From assembly GCA_000403945.1 (NCBI GenBank), contig APFI01000147.1:1-20770 (forward strand): a stretch of DNA of 20,770 nucleotides, written 5' to 3'. Below, one piece after another: positions 4,975 to 13,716 of the stretch (positions are counted from its first letter, which is position 1; every line of letters begins with the position of its first letter). The notes beneath the pieces are model-generated. The model ran no database searches. It saw only the letters and a program-made list of their open reading frames with translations, and was not told where the DNA came from. Source of the stretch: Desulfovibrio sp. Dsv1. GTDB lineage: Bacteria; Desulfobacterota; Desulfovibrionia; Desulfovibrionales; Desulfovibrionaceae. Position numbers and translations under genes: made by a program.

Positions 4975-6416
4975 ACCAGCACTTCCCACTTGCCGCCCTT
5001 GGCCGGGCCGACACGGCGGATGGTTTTGGCGCGGCGCAGATTGGCAATCTGCTTTTCGACAGCCCGTGAGCTGATGCCCAGCGTCGCGGCGATTTCAGGT
5101 ATGCTGATAGAAGGTTGGCCCTGCATGAGTTCTATAATTTCCCCCGAACTTTTCCCCGAACCTGCAAGCGTTTTCCCCGAACTTTTCCCCGAACTTTCAC
5201 CAGAAAGGTTCGGGGAAAGTGCTGGCGCAGCAGCGGCCAACACCAACTCTTCCGGGGCCTTGCGCCGAACCGTCGCCTTGAACAAACACCCGTCATGATC
5301 GTCCAAAAATTCGATGTCCGGCCAGTTTTTCATGGCGCGTTTGATACCGGAACCAAGCCCGTGATACGGCAGGAGCCCCTTTGCCACATAGGACACCAGA
5401 ATGGGGTTGCGGATATTGGAGTTTCCGGCTTTGATTTTTTCCACTGTCAGGTTGTTGGGCAGGTGGCCGGGGCTGATGATCTCAATGCGGTTGTCAAAAA
5501 TGAAAATGCGTATGGCCGCGCTGATCAGATAATCCCGATGCACCAGGGCATTGACCAACAGCTCTTCAAAAACGCTTTCGGGAATTTCAGGCTGGCCCGG
5601 CGAGTTCACGCCGCCCCCCGCCTGCACTTTGTGCAGGTTACGCATGATGAAAGACTGTGCCCCGTCAAACACCTGCCGCAGCGGGCCGGAAAAATCTTCG
5701 GTATCCACATAGGCGCTGGCATGAATCGCATTGCCGGGATAGCGGATGGCCTTGGCCACAAACTGCGGCACAATCCATTCCGGTCGCTCGGCAAACATGA
5801 GCACCCCGGCAAGGTTCAGAACGCCGTTGTCCGTGGCGAGGTTCATATTCTGAAGCAAACGGGTCAGATCTTCCGGCGCGTCGGGGAAATCCTGCTTGTA
5901 CACGTCCCGCAGAAAATCCCGAAAGCGCAGCCTGTCCAGCTTGTCAATGCCCGCCTTGGTGGGCAGCTCGTCAGCGTGGAACTGTGAACTGATCTGAAAC
6001 AGGCGGCGTAACTCCTCTTTGGAGTTCACCCGGCGCTTGTCGGAGCCTGCTTTCAGCCAGATGACACCATTTTTGTCAAAATACGGTTTATCCAGCCCCT
6101 TGGGCACGGTGAGCACGATCACCAGATTGCCGTTTGCCAGCAGCACGTTTTCGGTGAGAACGGTCAGCGGGCTGCGCACCAACTGACTGGCGGCATTGCT
6201 GATAAGCTGATTGATGCGGGCCACATCCTCGCGGGAAAGGCCAGGCACATTGCCGTGATCCGTCACGCCTATGAAGATGGTGCCGCCGTCGGTATTGGCA
6301 AAGGCCGCCATTTCCGCCGCCAGAGATTCGGCATTGTGGATGTCGGCCTTGAACTGGCGAGAACTGTCTTCACCAAGGGCAACCTGGGCAAGCAGGTCAT
6401 GTTCGGTAAGGGGCAT
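4971..6416 (-). CDS. AlbA_2/Schlafen-type ATP-binding protein with winged helix
   Basis: A 481-aa protein from the ATG at 6416; an in-frame ATG at 6461 lacks a ribosome-binding site and would add 15 residues without family pattern. Residues ~10-125 form an AlbA_2 domain (D-S-S-R-Q-F-K-A-D, A-A-F-A-N-T-D-G-G-T-I-F-I-G-V-T-D-H-G), a nucleic-acid-binding fold related to Schlafen. Residues ~285-385 form the HATPase_c_4 GHKL-like domain (N-A-L-V-H-R-D-Y as the N box, G-L-G-S-G-I-K-R as the glycine motif). A Ser/Gly/Lys-rich linker follows, then a C-terminal winged helix (I-P-E-I-A-A-T-L-G-I-S-S-R-A-V-E-K-Q-I). The architecture is that of COG2865, often annotated as a transcriptional regulator and frequent in defence islands. 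It heads an operon with two membrane proteins. Confidence 0.88.
   Translation of the reverse strand: MPLTEHDLLAQVALGEDSSRQFKADIHNAESLAAEMAAFANTDGGTIFIGVTDHGNVPGLSREDVARINQLISNAASQLVRSPLTVLTENVLLANGNLVIVLTVPKGLDKPYFDKNGVIWLKAGSDKRRVNSKEELRRLFQISSQFHADELPTKAGIDKLDRLRFRDFLRDVYKQDFPDAPEDLTRLLQNMNLATDNGVLNLAGVLMFAERPEWIVPQFVAKAIRYPGNAIHASAYVDTEDFSGPLRQVFDGAQSFIMRNLHKVQAGGGVNSPGQPEIPESVFEELLVNALVHRDYLISAAIRIFIFDNRIEIISPGHLPNNLTVEKIKAGNSNIRNPILVSYVAKGLLPYHGLGSGIKRAMKNWPDIEFLDDHDGCLFKATVRRKAPEELVLAAAAPALSPNLSGESSGKSSGKTLAGSGKSSGEIIELMQGQPSISIPEIAATLGISSRAVEKQIANLRRAKTIRRVGPAKGGKWEVLV
5181..5220. repeat. Palindromic repeat inside the AlbA_2 linker coding region
   Basis: ACTTTTCCCCGAACTTTC (5181-5198) faces GAAAGGTTCGGGGAAAGT (5203-5220), pairing along nearly all its length with two single-base bulges. 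TTCCCCGAAC also recurs in direct orientation at 5152, 5173 and 5184. The DNA encodes the S-G-K-S-S-G-K-type linker, so copy number may vary. Confidence 0.7.
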
Positions 6417-6522
6417 GACGGGCCTCACTGTGTGGATTCTGTATTGTTCTGGCAGCATCATACTGTGTCAAAGCATGGCTGCCTAGTGGCGAAAATGGAC
6501 AGTCGCGAAAATATGCAAGCTC

Positions 6523-7659
6523 TCACAGTCCGGCCAAAATTTTCGCTGCCGCGTTGCCCGCTGCCGTCATGGATTCGGGCAGGAACTGGCCGTACTTTTT
6601 CTTGGTGAACTCGGCGTTCTTGTGGGTGAGCATTTCCGCGATCATGTCCAGATTGAACTGGCCGCTGTTGGCCAAGGTCACAGCGAAGTGATGCCGCAGC
6701 CCGTGGAAGGGCCGGAACTTGGGCGGCAGATTGGCGGCCTTGCGGATGGTATCCACCGCGCTGCAATCCTTGCGAAGGCCACCGTCCTTGCCGGGGAAGA
6801 CGTAGGGGCTGCCGGGAAAGCGTTCATCTTTCCATGCCAGTTGAGCGCAGATGACCTCTTCGGCCACGTTGCTGAGGCCGATGGACACGGACTTGCCGCC
6901 CTTGGGGTCGCGGATGCGGATGAGCTTCATATGAAAATCGAGGTCGCCTACTTCCAGCTTAAATATTTCGCCACGCCGCATCCCGGTGAAGAAGGCCAGC
7001 AAGAGCATGTTGGCCACATCGCGCACGGGCCATTCCTTGAGCACGGCCAGAAAACGCTGGGCTTCCTCCGGCTTCAGGTATTCAATGACCTCGTTATCCT
7101 TAACGGGCATTTCAATCTGAAAGCTCAGTGCAGGGCAGCGATTGGTCTTGTAACCGAAATTAACGATGCGCCGGAGCAGTTCCAGGGCATTCCATACCGT
7201 GGCGGGTTTGCGGTCGCTCAGGGATTTGCGCAGCTCTTCAATGACCTGCGGCGTGATCTCGCTAACAGTACGCTTGCCGCAGAGCGGGAGCAGGTGGTTC
7301 TGGTAACGATTTTTGTCGGTGACAATGCCCTTGAGCGCAGGGCCTTTGATTTCAAAATAAGCGTCACCGATCTCCTGAAAGGGGCGATTCTTTTCGCTTT
7401 GCTCGCGGCATATCTCTTTGGCGGTTTTGACTTCTTCACCGTGGCGCAGAGCCTTGACGCGCTTGGCGCGAATTTCTGCCGCCACTTCCGCGCTGTAGCC
7501 TTCGGATATTCTGCCGACCTTCTCCCAGATCAAGCGCCTGCCCGAACGGAAGTTGATAAAGAAACACAAATCAGGCGCACCATTGAATACCTCGTCCAAC
7601 TCGTACACATAGACGCCAGCCCACTTCTTGGGGTGATACCGCTTGTATTTCGAGGCCAT
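6523..7659 (-). CDS. Tyrosine recombinase/integrase 2
   Basis: A 378-aa integrase. The N-terminal region has L-I-W-E-K-V-G-R-I-S-E-G-Y, like integrase 1. The core-binding domain spans about 95-185 and the catalytic domain follows, with R228 (T-G-M-R-R-G-E-I), K256, H319-x-x-R322 (H-G-L-R-H-H-F), H346 and nucleophile Y356 (K-K-K-Y-G-Q-F). All catalytic positions are present. The ATG at 7659 has GGAG a short distance upstream. The gene points away from the tRNA fragment at 7875-7921, which is about 215 bases before its start; three TCCTAACC repeats lie between. That makes the fragment its likely attachment site. Co-oriented with the AlbA_2 operon downstream (gap about 100 bases), so the two may have been acquired together. 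Confidence 0.94.
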   Translation of the reverse strand: MASKYKRYHPKKWAGVYVYELDEVFNGAPDLCFFINFRSGRRLIWEKVGRISEGYSAEVAAEIRAKRVKALRHGEEVKTAKEICREQSEKNRPFQEIGDAYFEIKGPALKGIVTDKNRYQNHLLPLCGKRTVSEITPQVIEELRKSLSDRKPATVWNALELLRRIVNFGYKTNRCPALSFQIEMPVKDNEVIEYLKPEEAQRFLAVLKEWPVRDVANMLLLAFFTGMRRGEIFKLEVGDLDFHMKLIRIRDPKGGKSVSIGLSNVAEEVICAQLAWKDERFPGSPYVFPGKDGGLRKDCSAVDTIRKAANLPPKFRPFHGLRHHFAVTLANSGQFNLDMIAEMLTHKNAEFTKKKYGQFLPESMTAAGNAAAKILAGL

Positions 7660-7711
7660 ATGCGTACTCCGAACTCAAGGCAGACGGTTGTATCCAGGGG
7701 GCGCTCTCCTT

Positions 7712-7748
7712 TCCTAACCACGGCTTCAGTCCTAACCTATTCCTAACC
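7712..7748. repeat. Three TCCTAACC repeats, candidate integrase arm sites
   Basis: TCCTAACC occurs at 7712-7719, 7730-7737 and 7741-7748 in the same orientation, between integrase 2 and the tRNA fragment. Short direct repeats beside the crossover site are typical of integrase arm-type binding sites. An AT-rich segment (about 7793-7825), suitable for bending, follows. Confidence 0.5.
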
Positions 7749-7874
7749 ACAAGACAAGATTACATCAGTTTTGTTCGGGTCGCATCAAAACAATCTATTA
7801 TATATTTATATGAAAATAAAGGAGATTCAAGTTGAGTCCTGACCAACCAAAGTCCTTCTAAAGCCATCAAAAAT

Positions 7875-7921
7875 GGCTCATAACCCGAAGGCCGCAGGTT
7901 CAAATCCTGCCACCGCAACCA
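7875..7921 (+). other. 3' fragment of initiator tRNA gene (candidate att site)
   Basis: The 47 bases contain anticodon loop CTCATAA (CAU), CCC of the anticodon stem, a T arm GCAGG-TTCAAAT-CCTGC, acceptor strand CACCGCA, discriminator A and encoded CCA. The run of Cs after the anticodon loop and A at position 72 are initiator (fMet) features. The 5' half is missing: TGCGGTG, needed for the acceptor stem, is not found upstream, and the base before GG is T rather than G. A 3' tRNA remnant next to an integrase is the expected product of recombination into a tRNA gene. Confidence 0.8.
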
Positions 7922-7929
7922 ATAAAATC

Positions 7930-7961
7930 AAGGCCTTACGGTGAAAATCGTAAGGCCTTTC
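7930..7961 (+). terminator. Terminator following the tRNA fragment
   Basis: AAGGCCTTACG (7930-7940) and CGTAAGGCCTT (7949-7959) form a perfect 11-bp stem, followed by TTCTC. Probably the native terminator of the target tRNA gene. Confidence 0.8.
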
Positions 7962-7977
7962 TCGTAAGAGAGATTTG

Positions 7978-7998
7978 TTCCCACCACTATTCCCACCA
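7978..7998. repeat. TTCCCACCA direct repeats
   Basis: TTCCCACCA occurs at 7978-7986 and 7990-7998. Together with the terminator, this is the only content of the 118 bases between the tRNA fragment and the helicase gene. Possibly a protein-binding site on the far side of the att site. Confidence 0.4.
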
Positions 7999-8039
7999 GT
8001 TTAAATCGATCTGTCTTTTTGGTGGAGGTGGCCTGATGT

Positions 8040-10130
8040 CTAAATTAATAGGTCATCCAGAAATTCCGATGTCTGCTCCACACCACAGATCAACAGATGA
8101 TCTCGCGCCCGCGTACAGGCCACATACAAAAGCTGACGTTCGGTGTTGTACACGTCTTCGAGATCCGCATCATCGCCCATATCTTCTATTCGTTGTTGGG
8201 AGGGGATGACATCGGCATCACAGGCCATGACGGCCACGGCGTAAAATTCCAGCCCCTTGGCAAGGTGCATGACAGTAATAGTGGCACTGTCCTTGGGAAT
8301 ATCCATTTCTCTGTCAAGAATGACATAGGGAATTTCTGCCTGGCGCAACGCGGCTTCGGCGCGGGGAATTTCCGCCTCAGAGCGGACAAAGACCGCCATT
8401 TCCCGTGCAGCCACACCGTTGACATGGCGTGCGGCAAGCCATCGTGCCACAGCTTGGCTTTCCTCTTCTTCTGACGCAAAAGAGAGGATGTCGGGTTGTG
8501 GGCCATTGAAGGCGGAAATGGGATTGCTCCGTTTTTCCACGTTGCCATCGGCATCGGTGAGTTCCGCATCCAGAAGTTTGTCGGCCTGACTGCGTATCTG
8601 GTGTGACGTGCGATAGTTGACGCGCAGGGTAAAGGAACGCCCCCGAATGTCCACGCCCAAAGATTTCCACGAGAAAGGCAACTGGAAAATGCGTTGTCCA
8701 AGATCACCACAGAAGCAGAGAGCATTCGGCCTGTGTGCGCCGAGCGCGGCCACAAAACGCATTTGTGCATAGCTCAAATCCTGCGCTTCATCCACAACAA
8801 CAAAATCAAAGGGCGGATTTGTCGTTTCGGCCATCAGGAATGACAGCCGGGTATAGAGAGCTGCTTCCGTGTAAAGATGTTGCTCCGCCAACGCGTTGTT
8901 CACACGTTCAAATATGGCCCAAAGGACTTGGCGACGCTGCTCGGAAAGGCGGGTTTCCCTGCCGAGGCGTGGAGTAACGCGGTATTCTTCCCATGATGTC
9001 AGCTGACGGGCATCCACCAGCTCATGCCATTCGGCGTACAGGAAACGTTCTGTGTATCCTTTAAGCTGCAAAGCCGCTACTTCTTGCCGCAGAATGTCCA
9101 GAATGTGTACTTTGGTGGCAAGTGTAACGCTTCTGGCAATATCCGGTTCTCGCAGGCGAAACAGGCGTTGTGCTTGCGTTGCCAGCGCCTGTACATCAAT
9201 ACGTTCGGCCAGCTTTGGCTCATGGGCCAGCAGACAGTTGAGTTTATTGCGTAAAGCATGGGCAAGGGGGTCGCTTAACGTGGTGAGCAAGATTCGGGCA
9301 TCCGGGTTGGTGCGTGCCAGATGTACCGCCCGGTGCAAGGCGACAACAGTTTTTCCCGTTCCTGCGGAGCCGCATACCTTGATCGGCCCGTTGAAGCTGC
9401 CTTCTACCAGGGTGCGTTGATCGGGATGGAGGAAAACAAGCCATTTGTCCCATGGGTATTCCAGAGCACGCTGCAGTTCTTCCGCGCTGCCCATGAGGCG
9501 GAAACGGCGTTGGGAATCCGGGTGCTGAAAAGCGACAGAAAAATCCTGAGTTGTCGGTGTAAGAGGAGCATAGCCCACAATAGCAGGCATCCGCCCCAAA
9601 GCCATATCCAGCAGGGCTTCTCCCGCTTCCGCCGGGAGATGCGACGCCAGTTCCAACAAAGCATCCTGATCAGCAAGCGCCCGCACTGCGGGCAGCCATT
9701 CCGCAGGAACGCCCAAGCTCAAGAGCTGGTTATCAGAAACAGACGCGAACAGGGCACGCCCGGTTATGCGCTCAGGCGCATGGCGCGTAACGATCTGCAC
9801 CACTTCCCGAACTTCCACGATCTGGGCAGCACCGGTTTGCGGATGTACTTCCAGTTTGCGTTTTTCAGCCCACGCGTAGGCCTTGTCGTGATGATCCACA
9901 TAGCAGAACAGCAAACTTTGTGGTGTGCGGTGTACGATAATGCGGATATCCATGCCCACAGACAGGGACCAGAAATTTTTGTCCCTGCCGCGATCCAGCT
10001 TATGAAAACGAAGCCCTAGGCTGGACGGATTGACCTGCGCATCAAAAGTCGTCTGTTTGACCAGCTTCTACTCATCGGCAGTCAGCTTGCACAAACTGGC
10101 GGTGAAGGTGTCGGCTATGCGGAATTCCAT
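8040..10130 (-). pseudogene. SF1 (UvrD-like) helicase with ParE-like N-terminus, nonsense at codon 21
   Basis: The ancestral start is the ATG at 10130, preceded by GGGAGG at 10137-10142. From there the frame gives M-E-F-R-I-A-D-T-F, then an in-frame TAG at 10068-10070, and continues with N-F-W-S-L-S-V-G-M-D-I-R-I-I-V-H to 8040, ~696 codons in total. Residues ~1-100 resemble a ParE/RelE-type fold; I recall full-length relatives having glutamine where the TAG stands. Walker A G-S-A-G-T-G-K-T is at 254-261, Walker B D-E-A-Q-D at 447-451, and the UvrD C-terminal motif includes L-L-Y-V-A-C-T-R-A-R. Restart at GTG 9959 or ATG 9953 would keep the helicase but lose half of the ParE-like domain, and neither has a ribosome-binding site. 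Last gene of the restriction operon. Confidence 0.85.
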
Positions 10131-10149
10131 TAATTGCCTCCCACAACGC

Positions 10150-10817
10150 TTAACTATCCCAAAGAGGCTCTTTGTAAATCGAAGACTGAGAACAGTTTAT
10201 GTCAAAGTTTTTAGAAAAATATTGCCTGATAGCTTTGACAAGATGCAGGAAGGCAAAAGGATCTATAAAAACCTTATGGATTATATCGCATAAGTCTTTT
10301 TCTATTTTGATTTTTACTCCATTTTTATGCCATTCAAGTTTTTTATTTAGTTTTTTGGATGTGATCAAAAATCTGTATTCGCGTTCATGGAGGAATGCTC
10401 TTCGTTTGACAAAAGCCATATCAAGTCTGTTCTCTGATTCAATCATATTGGCATATTTGTTTGATAATACATATTCTACGCTGCCATCATAAAGATTAAA
10501 TTCATATATATCTTTCATGTCATCAAGAGTATCTCGCAACCTATGAGTATAGGTTCGTATTTAGATTCTTGGTCCATAGTTTTTCAGATCTTTTCTCTGA
10601 AAAAAATTCTCCATATAGCGTCCGAATACCCTGTTTTGCACCAGCATTGCCCCAAAATAATTCGAGTCTGTGCATTATTTGCATAGTCATTCATCTTTTC
10701 ATAAGGGTCATCCCATGATGATGGTTTTGAAAAGAAAAGCTCGTTCTTCTCAAACAAATTGACAGCATATTCAAAGGGCAGAATGCGTGAGATTTCGTAG
10801 TCTTTATCGTTGTCCAT
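10150..10817 (-). pseudogene. DUF2971-like gene with two frameshifts
   Basis: The 5' part (10817-10584) has the DUF2971 opening: L-F-E-K-N-E-L-F-F-S-K-P-S-S-W-D-D-P-Y-E, then I-I-L-G-Q-C-W-C-K-T and D-A-I-W-R-I-F. The 3' part (to 10150) has F-V-K-R-R-A-F-L-H-E-R-E-Y-R-F-L-I and V-F-I-D-P-F-A. They are in different frames. Removing one T from a T7 run (10600-10606) and one A near 10559-10563 joins them as a single 221-aa frame through W-R-I-F-S-E-K-R-S-E-K and I-R-T-Y-T-H-R-L-R-D-T-L. DUF2971 proteins are uncharacterised and often sit in defence islands. The gene fits between mod (stop 10834) and the helicase (start 10130) with spacings of 16 and 19 bases. Either a real pseudogene or homopolymer sequencing error. 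Confidence 0.7.
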
Positions 10818-10833
10818 GCCGATCCCCGGATAC

Positions 10834-13609
10834 TCAATGCACTTTGTACACCTTCATCACCTCATCGCCCAGATGATTGATGACCTTGACCGCGATTCTG
10901 CCGGATTTGGGACGGTCAAAGGGGCGGGATGTGGCGCTGTGCAGGCTTTCCCATGCTTCGCGGTCAATTTCTGCCTTGAGAGTGGTCTTGAAAGACTTGT
11001 AGGGATCGCCCGCGCCAGGAAAGTAGGCATGGCGCACAAAGAACGATTCTTCGTTATAATCGGTGTCGATAAACCAACAGGCAATGGTGTCTGGATCATC
11101 GCTGCGCACTTCGCCTGTGGCCGGATCAAAGACATCCACGCCTTTGACCGTGACCTGAATCTGGTTGTCGGGGGCGTTTTCAATGGCAATGTCCGGTTCG
11201 CCAAAAATAACAAAGAGATTACCTTTCCCCGTATTTTTGAGGTCGGCGGACATATGCAGGTCGGCGTTCATACGCGCCTTGAGAATACGCACCGTGCCAA
11301 GGCTGGACAGGTCGTTGGAAGCGGCGTCATAGTTGAAAGCGCAGGAAATTAGCAGTTCAAAACCCGCCTCGCCCGCTTCCCGCGCCGCCGCGGCCAGATC
11401 CTGCCGGGTAACGCTGCCGAATTCCGGCCCGATGAAGATGGCGGCCCGGCGTTCGTTTTCGCCTTCCATGTATCTGCCTTCGGCGTTGATGTAACGCACA
11501 CCCAGCCAGCCCTTGAGCGCTGTGAAAACAATTTTGTCTTCCTTGTGCGCCTGCTGAACGCCGGAGCGTTTCAGCTCCTCCAAAATCATGGACGCAAAGT
11601 CTTGCGCGCCGTCCCGCACCGCCCCGCTCCAGCGGATCAACAATATCGTCGTTTTCATCCACGGTCAGCATACGGTGCGGGGAAAGGCTCTCCACGGTAA
11701 AGGGGCCGGCCACGCGCACTTTCTTGTTGTCCGCATAGGGCTTGTCGTACAAAAACTCAAAGTCCGCCTTGGCGGCGATGGACGCGTCTATTTCCTTTTG
11801 TCGGGCAATGCGGGCTGCCCACCAGGCGGCATGGAGTTCCTTGATTCTCTGGACGCGCGCCCGGCGGTCAACCGGCTGAGCCGTAACCCGCTGCTGTGTT
11901 GCGCTGGTCAGCCATGAAGGAATATATGGTTCGATTTCTCGCGGTATTTCCCATTCCTGCCACTGCGTTTCCACCAGTTTTATGAGTTCCAGGCGCAACG
12001 GTTCCAGCTTTTGCTGCCATTTTTCCCAGATGACGTCTATTTCCGCGTTGTTGGCAATGGACTTGAGAGTAATGTGCGGCACACGCTCATAGACAAAACC
12101 GTGCCTGATGTTCCCATAGGTGGGACGATCTGACACCGCTTTTTACGACAGTTCCGCTTCCTTCTTCTGCCCTTCGGGAGAATCCGCCAGCAGATAATAG
12201 GGATACCGCGCGCCCATGATCCGGGAACGGGCCAGGGCGAGAGCCACGCGCGAGGTGTCGATGGTGATCCAGCGCCGCCCCCACTGCTCGGCAACGTAGG
12301 CCGTGGTGCCGGAGCCACAGGTGGGGTCAAGGACAAGATCGCCGGGAGATGTGGTCATGAGGATGCATCTTTAAATCAAAGAAGTTGCCGTCTGGACAAC
12401 ATAAACCATATCAGAAGCCCCACCAGTGTCATACCAAAGATTAGATAAAGGCTTAACAGGAAAATCCTGATAATATCGTTTATATCGAATTTGTTTTTTT
12501 AGGGCGACAATCCGATCGGCCTTATTAAGGCGCTCCATACCCTCAATATGAGTTTTCCAGTGATTGCTTATTCCACAGCTATATGATGCCCCATGAAAAA
12601 TAATAGATTGAACTGTTCCTGATGAATTGCCTGAAGAAAGTATGGGGTCTGCAGAGTAATCATCTTCGTCTCTGGCAATACGAGATATAAATATATTATG
12701 ATATTCTGTATATTCCTTGTTCTTTCCATACCAAAGAATAATATCTGCAATATTACCCAAGAAATTGCTGGCAATACTCCCTGTCTTTGTAACAACAATT
12801 TGACTTATAAAATTCTCCTCTCCAAGTACCTCATCCAGCACAGCCCGCACCCAATGCACATTTTCATCGCCAATCTGCACAAAGATGCTGCCGCTTTCCG
12901 TGAGCAAATCCCGCGCCGCAATCAGCCTGTCTCGCAGATAGCTCAGGTAGCTGTGGATGCCGTCCCGCCAAGCGTCACGGAAAGCCTTGACCTGTTCCGG
13001 TTCGCGGGTAATGTGGTCGACCTTGTTATCTTTTACGTCGCGGCTGGTGGTGGACCACTGGAAATTGCTGTTGAATTTGATGCCGTAGGGCGGGTCAAAA
13101 TAGATGCACTGCACCTGCCCGCGCAGCCCCTCGCGCTCGGCCAGCCCGGCCATGACCTGCAAGCTGTCGCCCAAGATCAGCCGATTGGCCCAGTTCTGCT
13201 CATGCTGGTAAAATTCCGTCTTGTCCACGTCTTCGGGCAGGCCGTTGAAGTCAGCGAACAGACTGAACTGTTCCTGCGCGGGTGGGGCGTTTTTCTGAGC
13301 TCGTGCCTCACTCTCCCGCCGCAAGTCGTCAATGAGCGCCTTGGGGTGCACTTTTTCCTGAATATACAGGGGCGCGGCCTTAACCAGCAGTTCCCCATTT
13401 TTCCCCGTGATGCTGTCCGGTCCGTATTTGCCGCGCCAGACGAGCTGCGGGTCCAGATCCGCATCACGTCGCGCAAACGCCACGGTCACAGGCGCGATAT
13501 CTCTAGGGCGGGCCACGGTGGAAAGCTCGGATGTGGGAATGTTCAACCGCTTGGCTTCGTCATGAGTCAGCGTTTCTACATCTTTTGAGCTGGACTTTTT
13601 GGGGGGCAT
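10834..13609 (-). pseudogene. mod: Type III-like DNA methyltransferase (mod), two nonsense codons and a frameshift
   Basis: The sequence from the ATG at 13609 reads as one ~925-residue Mod-type methyltransferase broken three times. Part 1 (13609-12371) has the catalytic D-P-P-Y motif (I-Y-F-D-P-P-Y-G-I-K-F) and the target-recognition region, then a TAA at 12371-12373. The same frame continues R-C-I-L-M-T-T-S-P-G-D-L-V-L-D-P-T-C-G-S-G-T-T, the AdoMet motif, to a second TAA at 12143-12145, then R-H-G-F-V-Y-E-R-V to about 11635. A frameshift in a GC-rich stretch (about 11611-11640) moves to the frame reading F-A-S-M-I-L-E-E-L-K through A-C-W-F-I-D-T-D-Y-N to V-I-N-H-L-G-D-E-V-M-K-V-Y. D-P-P-Y before the AdoMet motif is the beta-class order of type III Mod proteins, which methylate adenine. 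The two motifs are separated by a stop, so no single peptide is catalytic. Confidence 0.85.
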
Positions 13610-13635
13610 GATGGCCTGCCTTCATTTGGTTTCTT

Positions 13636-13709
13636 TTCTCGGATTAAGGTGACTTCTTATTCCGAGAAAACGATTTTTCTTGGAATAAAGTGGCAACTTA
13701 TTCCGAGAA
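13636..13709. promoter_or_regulatory. Paired 33-bp palindromes between fic and mod
   Basis: Palindrome 1 (13636-13668): TTCTCGGATTAAG, 7-base spacer, CTTATTCCGAGAA. Palindrome 2 (13677-13709): TTCTTGGAATAAA, 7-base spacer, CTTATTCCGAGAA. Same length, same right arm, GTG at the start of each spacer, centres 41 bp (about four helical turns) apart. They fill most of the 107-base fic-mod gap and should control the downstream half of the operon. The winged-helix tail of the Fic protein is the obvious candidate binder; that is inference. Confidence 0.75.
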
Positions 13710-13716
13710 TCGAGAA

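Noticed and set aside
5115..5987. Long plus-strand frame opposite the AlbA_2 gene
   Set aside because: It is a mirror of a well-supported coding strand and shows no domain pattern of its own.
6622..7746. Long plus-strand frame opposite integrase 2
   Set aside because: The minus strand has a complete catalytic integrase; the plus-strand frame is a codon-bias shadow.
7800..7921. Complete tRNA gene
   Set aside because: No 5' acceptor strand (TGCGGTG) or D arm is found upstream of the anticodon segment; the local ATGGC/GCCAT pairing is a chance hairpin.
10068..10070. Pyrrolysine or glutamine recoding of TAG
   Set aside because: The same gene ends with TAG at 8040-8042, other nearby breaks are TAA or frameshifts, and no recoding signal was seen, so a nonsense mutation is simpler.
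12143..12358. Separate small methyltransferase gene
   Set aside because: It is in frame with the preceding and following pieces and carries only the AdoMet motif segment; it is the middle part of the broken mod gene.
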